64,000 nucleotides of DNA from Globodera rostochiensis. Taxonomy: Eukaryota; Nematoda; Chromadorea; Rhabditida; Heteroderidae. Below, in pieces: positions 58,940-64,000 of the stretch. The notes beneath the pieces were generated by a model. That model ran no database searches, was not told where the DNA came from, and saw nothing but the letters and a program-made list of their open reading frames with translations. Positions within the stretch are counted from its first letter, which is position 1; each line of letters begins with the position of its first letter. The stretch is taken from positions 124,001 through 188,000 of the forward strand of contig JAEVLN010000014.1 of the NCBI GenBank assembly GCA_018350325.1, in the 5' to 3' direction. Made by a program: the position numbers and the translations under genes.

Positions 58940-60498
58940 GATATTGTGATTAAAATGCCAACCCTGATCAATGCAGACACGCATCAACAGGGTTCAGGCA
59001 CTTTTACCGCATAAGCAGATTTCTCGTTTAATGGTGGATTGATTGATTATAAAAATGTTGAAAAGTGCCAAGCCGATTCTCGAAGGTGATCTGAGAGCCC
59101 TGACTAAGCTAATAAATCATCCATTAAAATAAAATTATTTTGATGAATTTTTTGGTAGAAGAATGTTTTGAATACATAGGTATATTTATCAAAAATCTTA
59201 TGAGCATAGTTTGAGCTTTCAATTGTTTTTTGCAACATTTTGGTTATTATGAAACTTTGTTTAGCTCTTTGGGCCATGATGAAATTTTGCAATAAATAAT
59301 AGAATAAAATGTTTCAATTTTACAACAACTTTTGAACAAATGGTATTTCATTTTTCTTCCATTTACGCCGAACTCTTTTTTTACATAAAATGAATCACCA
59401 AAAATTAGCAAAATAAATAACAAATTAAAATTTAACAATTAATGCAATTTTGTCAAACTAGACAACGCACCGGTTGGATTCGCCAATTTGTGCCTTAATA
59501 ACCGCTCAAATTTTTTGTTCAAAAATGACTTTGGACCCCCCCCTCCAAATTTTGACCAATTTTTCGAGAAGAAATTTGGGAAATTATTTTAAACCTGTTC
59601 ATGCACTCTTTTTATCAACTAGCAGGGCACAAAGTTCTGAATTTTTGCGTTCATAAAACTGCTTCCGCGATGGGCAGAAACTGTGCATTTTTATTTTATT
59701 CTTTGGACCAACGTAAATCTTTACAAATATTTATTAAATAAATGTAAATTTAAGAAAATGTTATATTTAACAATTTAAAGACGTCGGGGTTGGGAATTGC
59801 GGGGTCGGGGTTTATCAGGGGTGGTACTGTCGGGATCGGGGTTATCGAAATCGGTCGGGGCGGGGTTTAAAAAAAAAATGTTCTCCAAAATTTTAGATGC
59901 CAAATTTTTGTTTTATTAAATAATTTCCAAAATTTATTGACATTAGAGCCGATATTTTTTTAATTTGTTCTTATAAAGAAAAGGGAAGGGATCAGGGATT
60001 TAACCGGAACCCAAACAGTGTCCGAAAACCGTAATTCCTGACCCAAAAATGTCCGGAAGTTTTTGAAAATAATTGTAAGAATTTCGAACATTTGTTAAGT
60101 ATTTTGAATTTTTTTGACTCAATTTGTCAAGAGATTTGCACCCGTAAATTTTAAAAATATGGTCTTTGTTACGAAAATCAAAGCAAAAATTTAAAAAGAT
60201 GTGATGACTTAATTCAAAAATTCATTTTTTTGCACGCATTTTAATTAAAAATTTTTTTTAATTATAAAAAAAGTTCATTTTAATGGGGGAGCGAATGCAC
60301 TAAAAAAGCCGGTGTTTGCACTCACTCGATGATGCCATCTTTGGGTTGTATGTTAACCCCGACCCCGAGTCGGGGATAGAATTCGGGGGCAGGGTTGGAA
60401 GTGTCGGGGTCGAGGAAACCCCGAAAAATGGCGTAAATTTGCGGGGTTGGGGGTTCGTTCTTCTAATAATAATACGAAATAAAATAAATATTTTCTTC
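58940..60498. other. Repeat-rich spacer before tyrosinase copy 4
   Basis: No gene. GGGGTCGGGG-type segments at 59783-59870 and 60355-60450 flank AT-rich DNA and may be the two ends of one element. The phrase CTCGATGATGCCATC at 60326 is the complement of GATGGCATCATCGAG inside the 51665-52506 element. Confidence 0.45.
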
Positions 60499-60511
60499 AG
60501 ACATTCTTCTG

Positions 60512-63500
60512 ATGGATATTCATCGTTTTTTAAATTATTTTTTTGTATTTCCATAATCTTTTTTAATGGCGTAATTTCACTTCAGCCAGGCCTTAAAGTT
60601 GGCAGTGGTAAAATTTAATAAATAAAATTTGTTTAAAAGGCACAAACATTGGCGGTATTGAATTTGTGAAAAAGTTTAGCCCACAAAAATGCGCTTAATT
60701 TTTCATAACATTTTTCATAATTTTCAGAAGGCCTCCCACCAATCCCGAAAACTTCTTAACATTTTTCATAATTTTTAGAAGGCCTCCCACCAATCCCGAA
60801 AATTTATAAACATTTTTCATAATTTTAGAAGGCCCCACACCGATCCAGAAAAGTGCAGCGCCACTGCCCTCGTCCAAGACCAAGAACATCGATGGTAAAC
60901 ATCAAATTTTGGTTTAAAAAAGCTTGGCAAAATTTGAAATTGTTTAAAATTAATATTTAATACCTAATTAATTAATTAAGAAGTACCGTCTCTGCTGGGT
61001 GCTGCTGCGCCACCAGAAGTGCCATCGTCCAAGGCGGACTTTGATGCGGCAGAAAAACAGCGAAATAAAAAACAAACCACCGTTGTGGACCCGTGTGCCA
61101 CGGCACCGACACCATCGCAACGTTTTGTGTGCCAAACTCTGTTCAAATGGGATAAAGAAATCAGGGTTGGAAACTTGTTCAAACTAAATATATTGAAAAT
61201 TCAAAAAAAAATATACAGAAAATTTTTGCAGGCAGCGCCACCCCCACCACCTCCGCCACCGCCAGCCGCACCAGGCAGCGAAACTCGCGATGAATGCATG
61301 GATTTGGGCTGTTTGTGTCGGTTTATTGGAGGTCCGTTAGAATTGGAACAATTTTTTCTCGACTTTTAATAAATAATCACTGACAAATTGTTCGGGAGCC
61401 CGTCCGGCGGCACCGTCAAGTCTCAAACAATTTCTAACAGATTTTGTTTCCCTGAAGTTATAACTCAATTTTTTTTACAAATGACAACTTTAATCTCCCA
61501 ACAAATAGAGTGGGTTAATAATAGCAAAAAATAGGGTAATAAAAAAATATTAATGTTTTTATTTAAAAAATTTTAAACAGGAAAAGGCCAATATAGCTCA
61601 AACATTTGTCAGTTGGCCAATGGTCAGCCGTTGCGCAAAGCTTTGCGCAAGGAATATCGAATGCTTACCGACGATGAACGGGCACGCTATGTGAGTTAAT
61701 TTATTTATATTAGCGGTTTAGGTGCGCCTAACGGCACACCAACCGCTAGAAGTACGGATATGTTATGAACAGATTTTATTGAAGTAATTAGAAGCTTTTT
61801 ATCTTTGGCATTTTTTTCCCTTGGGTCACTTTCTTTCTTGAAATTTTCATTAGGGCACTTTCTTTCTTGACATTTTCATTAGGGCACTTTTTTTTTGGCA
61901 TTTACGCTCAGGGCACTTTCTTTCTTGGAGTTTTTCCTTGGGTCACTTTCTTGGCATTTTTTCGCTTTGGACTTTCCTTTCCTGGCCTTTTCCCTATGGC
62001 ACTTTGTCTCTTGTCTCGGGTTTTGGGGTAAAGTTGCAGTATCGAAATAATTTAATTAAACAAATAAAAACTGCATTTTTAAGCACGCCGCGTTGAAAGC
62101 GATCAAGCAAAGCGGTGAATACGATGAAATTGCCAAGATCCATGCGAGTCCGGCCATTGTGGACGGAGGAGCTCACGCGGGACCCGCATTTTTGCCGTGG
62201 CATCGTGAATACGTGAAAAGGTTAAAGAAAAGTTTAAAAAAAAAATAAATTTATTAAGCATTTTGATTAAATTTTTAATGTTTAATTTTGCTTATGATTA
62301 GGTTTTCATTTAAAAACATCAATTTTTTCGTCTAATTAATAAAATATATATATTATGACGAGAAATTAAACCTTTTAAATTTTTATTATTTTTAAAACTA
62401 ATCTTTTTCAGAATGGAAAATGCCCTCCGTCAAGTGGACCCGACCATTGCCATTCCGTACTGGGACTCGTCCCTGGAGGCGCAACTTCCCACGCCGGCGG
62501 ACTCGCATTTGTTCACCAAAGAAGTGAAATTATTTTTTATATTTCAAAAACAAAATTTGTGGCGTTTTGAATTGTTTAATTTCCCATTTTTTTGCAGTTT
62601 ATGGGCACAACAGACGAGCAAGGCAATTTGACTTACGGCCATTTTGCAAATTGGAAAACAATTGAAGTAATTATTAGGAGCAATTTTTTGTAAAAATAAA
62701 ATATAAATTAATTAAAATTAAGGGAACGAACATTCGTCGAAGGGTCGGAAAAGATGGAAAGTGCTTCAATGAAACCGAGTAGGAACAATATTTTTCAATT
62801 TAAATTAAAAATGTAATTAATATTATTAAATAACAATTATTATTCAGTTCTGCGCCCATAATATTCAAATTTTATTTTTGATTATTTTAAATTAGGATTA
62901 ACTGGTTCCTCAGCCAAGTGCAAATTGATCAAATTTTGGCGCCCAGTGCGCCAAAAGATGGGGTATTTATTTCTATTTATTCGTATTTTATTTTAATTTA
63001 CATATTTATTTTTATTTATTTATTCTTTAAATTGAACACGCCTAAACGTTTAAGTGCCCAATCGTCATGAATTATTTCTGGATGGAGGTGATATTTTGTA
63101 TACTTTTTATTAGCGATTGAACTTGAGCACCGATCGAGAATTTCGAAAAATCCGATCGAGATTTACCGATATTGATTGTGAATCTCGATCGCTTCGATTT
63201 CTACTTATTATGTATTTGTATTTATTATCTGTTTTCAAAAAGCATTGACCTTTTTTTGTTATATTGAGATTTTAGACCAAAAATAAGGATTTTTAGTGAT
63301 CTCGGACGATTTTGATCGGTGAAAGTGAACCCAAACTTTACCAAATTTTTTTTGAGACTTTAAACGATGAAATTGATTTTTTTGAATTCTCGAAATCTTT
63401 AATTGTCCTTAACTCCGGGCTCTGTTTTTTGTTAAAGCAAACCCACGGGGGCGTTCATACGTTTGTCGGCGGCCTTTTGAAGCTTCCGAATGACACCGAT

Positions 63501-64000
63501 GTAGCGGATGGCGACATGGCTGAACAAACGCGAGCTGCAAATGATCCCATCTTTTTTATGCACCATTCATTCGTCGACTTTGTAAAATAATAATTTAAAA
63601 TTTTGTTTATTTAAAATTTAAATTAAAAAACATTTTGTTTTGCCCCGTTTTAGCTCTGGGAAATGTGGCGACAATCAAAACAAACGCGCGAAAATCGCCA
63701 GACGGAATATCCGATGGACAATGCCGTGAATTTTTTGGGCTAATTATAAACAATTAAATTATTATTAATAACCAATTAATTTCATAATAATTCAATTAAT
63801 TTATCTTTTTATGCTTAGAATTGCACCACCCAGCGGCATTTTGGTGAAACTTGGATGCAGCCCTTTGGGGTGGATAAAAATGCTTAAAAATTATTATTAT
63901 TTAAAAAAATTTGAGCCATTGCAAAATCGCGGCGGTCTGAGCAACAAATACACGGACAATATGTACGAATATGCGCCACGGCCGACCTGTCAGATGGGCC
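60512..64000 (+). CDS. Secreted tyrosinase with Pro-rich extension (copy 4), cut by window edge
   Basis: Exons: about 60512-60607, 60829-60894, 60981-61165, 61232-61331, 61581-61690, 62084-62220, 62412-62523, 62598-62666, 62723-62778, 62896-62962, 63055-63087, 63438-63581, 63654-63725, 63819-63869 and 63916 to the edge. All join in frame except the start. A trans-splice-like acceptor (TTTTCTTCAG at 60500) precedes ATG 60512, but a hydrophobic leader ([20 protein letters not shown]) is open only in the next frame, the shift falling in the T6 run at 60526-60531. [20 protein letters not shown], CuA ([21 protein letters not shown]) and CuB ([15 protein letters not shown]) are present. Copy 4 has fused the exons that in copies 1-3 are 2 and 3, encoding a run of Pro. 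The Cys-rich and ShKT part lies beyond the window. Confidence 0.85.
60700..60850 (+). repeat. 51-bp tandem repeat carrying a splice acceptor
   Basis: Three copies of ACATTTTTCATAATTTT, YAG, AAGGCCTCCCACCAATCCCG, AAAA in a row. Each ends an intron-like stretch with an AG and begins a GLPPIP-type exon. Only the third acceptor (exon at 60829) leads to a usable donor. Confidence 0.85.
61795..62015. repeat. Minisatellite of TTAGGGCACTTTCTTTCTTG in an intron
   Basis: About seven imperfect units of 25-33 bases (GGGCACTTTCTTTCTTGACA, TTTTCATTA and variants) in the intron of copy 4 before the CuA exon. Confidence 0.85.
63118..63212. repeat. TCGATCGAG-type repeat in a tyrosinase copy 4 intron
   Basis: ACCGATCGAGAATTTCG through GAATCTCGATCGCTTCGAT, a decayed member of the 21066-22131 family in the intron before the CuB exon. 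Confidence 0.5.

Noticed and set aside
60316..60500. Upstream extension of the tyrosinase copy 4 first frame
   Set aside because: It translates GGGGTCGGGG-type repeat DNA; the TTTTCTTCAG acceptor at 60500 marks the likely mRNA start.

Overview
This window looks like nuclear DNA of a nematode, most likely a plant-parasitic tylenchid close to the cyst nematodes (Globodera/Heterodera). The grounds are: genes made of many small exons split by short AT-rich introns; TTTTCAG/TTTTTAG acceptors a few bases upstream of start codons, as expected for spliced-leader trans-splicing; frequent GC-AG introns; tyrosinase genes carrying ShKT domains; and an F-box-like protein family that I recall from Globodera gene sets. 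The genus is inference from memory, not a search.

Layout. 1-1420: a C2H2 zinc-finger gene on the minus strand, running off the left edge. 1441-9326: mostly non-coding, with G/C homopolymer tracts, a 165-bp tandem duplication and two possible orphan exons. 9327-9931: a 5' fragment of a tyrosinase gene. 10790-19413: an uninterrupted 131-bp satellite of about 66 units. 19414-22968: nested non-autonomous transposons. 22969-23876: a ribosomal protein S19 pseudogene (minus). 24557-26338: an 8-exon VPS39/TGFBRAP1-like gene (plus). 26372-30191: mainly repeats. 30192-64000: a cluster of four tandem secreted tyrosinase/ShKT genes on the plus strand (30192-35941, 37176-42658, 43774-50050, and 60512 to the right edge). 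Between the third and fourth lie an F-box-like family remnant, a broken SLC35F-type transporter gene (minus) with a partial duplicate, and many MITEs.

The tyrosinase genes share one design: signal peptide, type-3 copper domain (CuA and CuB), a cysteine-rich module, a proline-rich linker, four ShKT domains and a variable tail. Exon boundaries could be reconstructed in frame through every exon of the first three genes. They are predicted to be secreted phenol oxidases, for example for cuticle or eggshell tanning; the role is inference.

The second theme is small hAT-type elements. Many sequences beginning TAGGG, CAGGG or TAGAG end in the inverted complement and are flanked by 8-bp target duplications. 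They have different termini built from short iterated motifs, yet several carry the same internal GC-rich hairpin.
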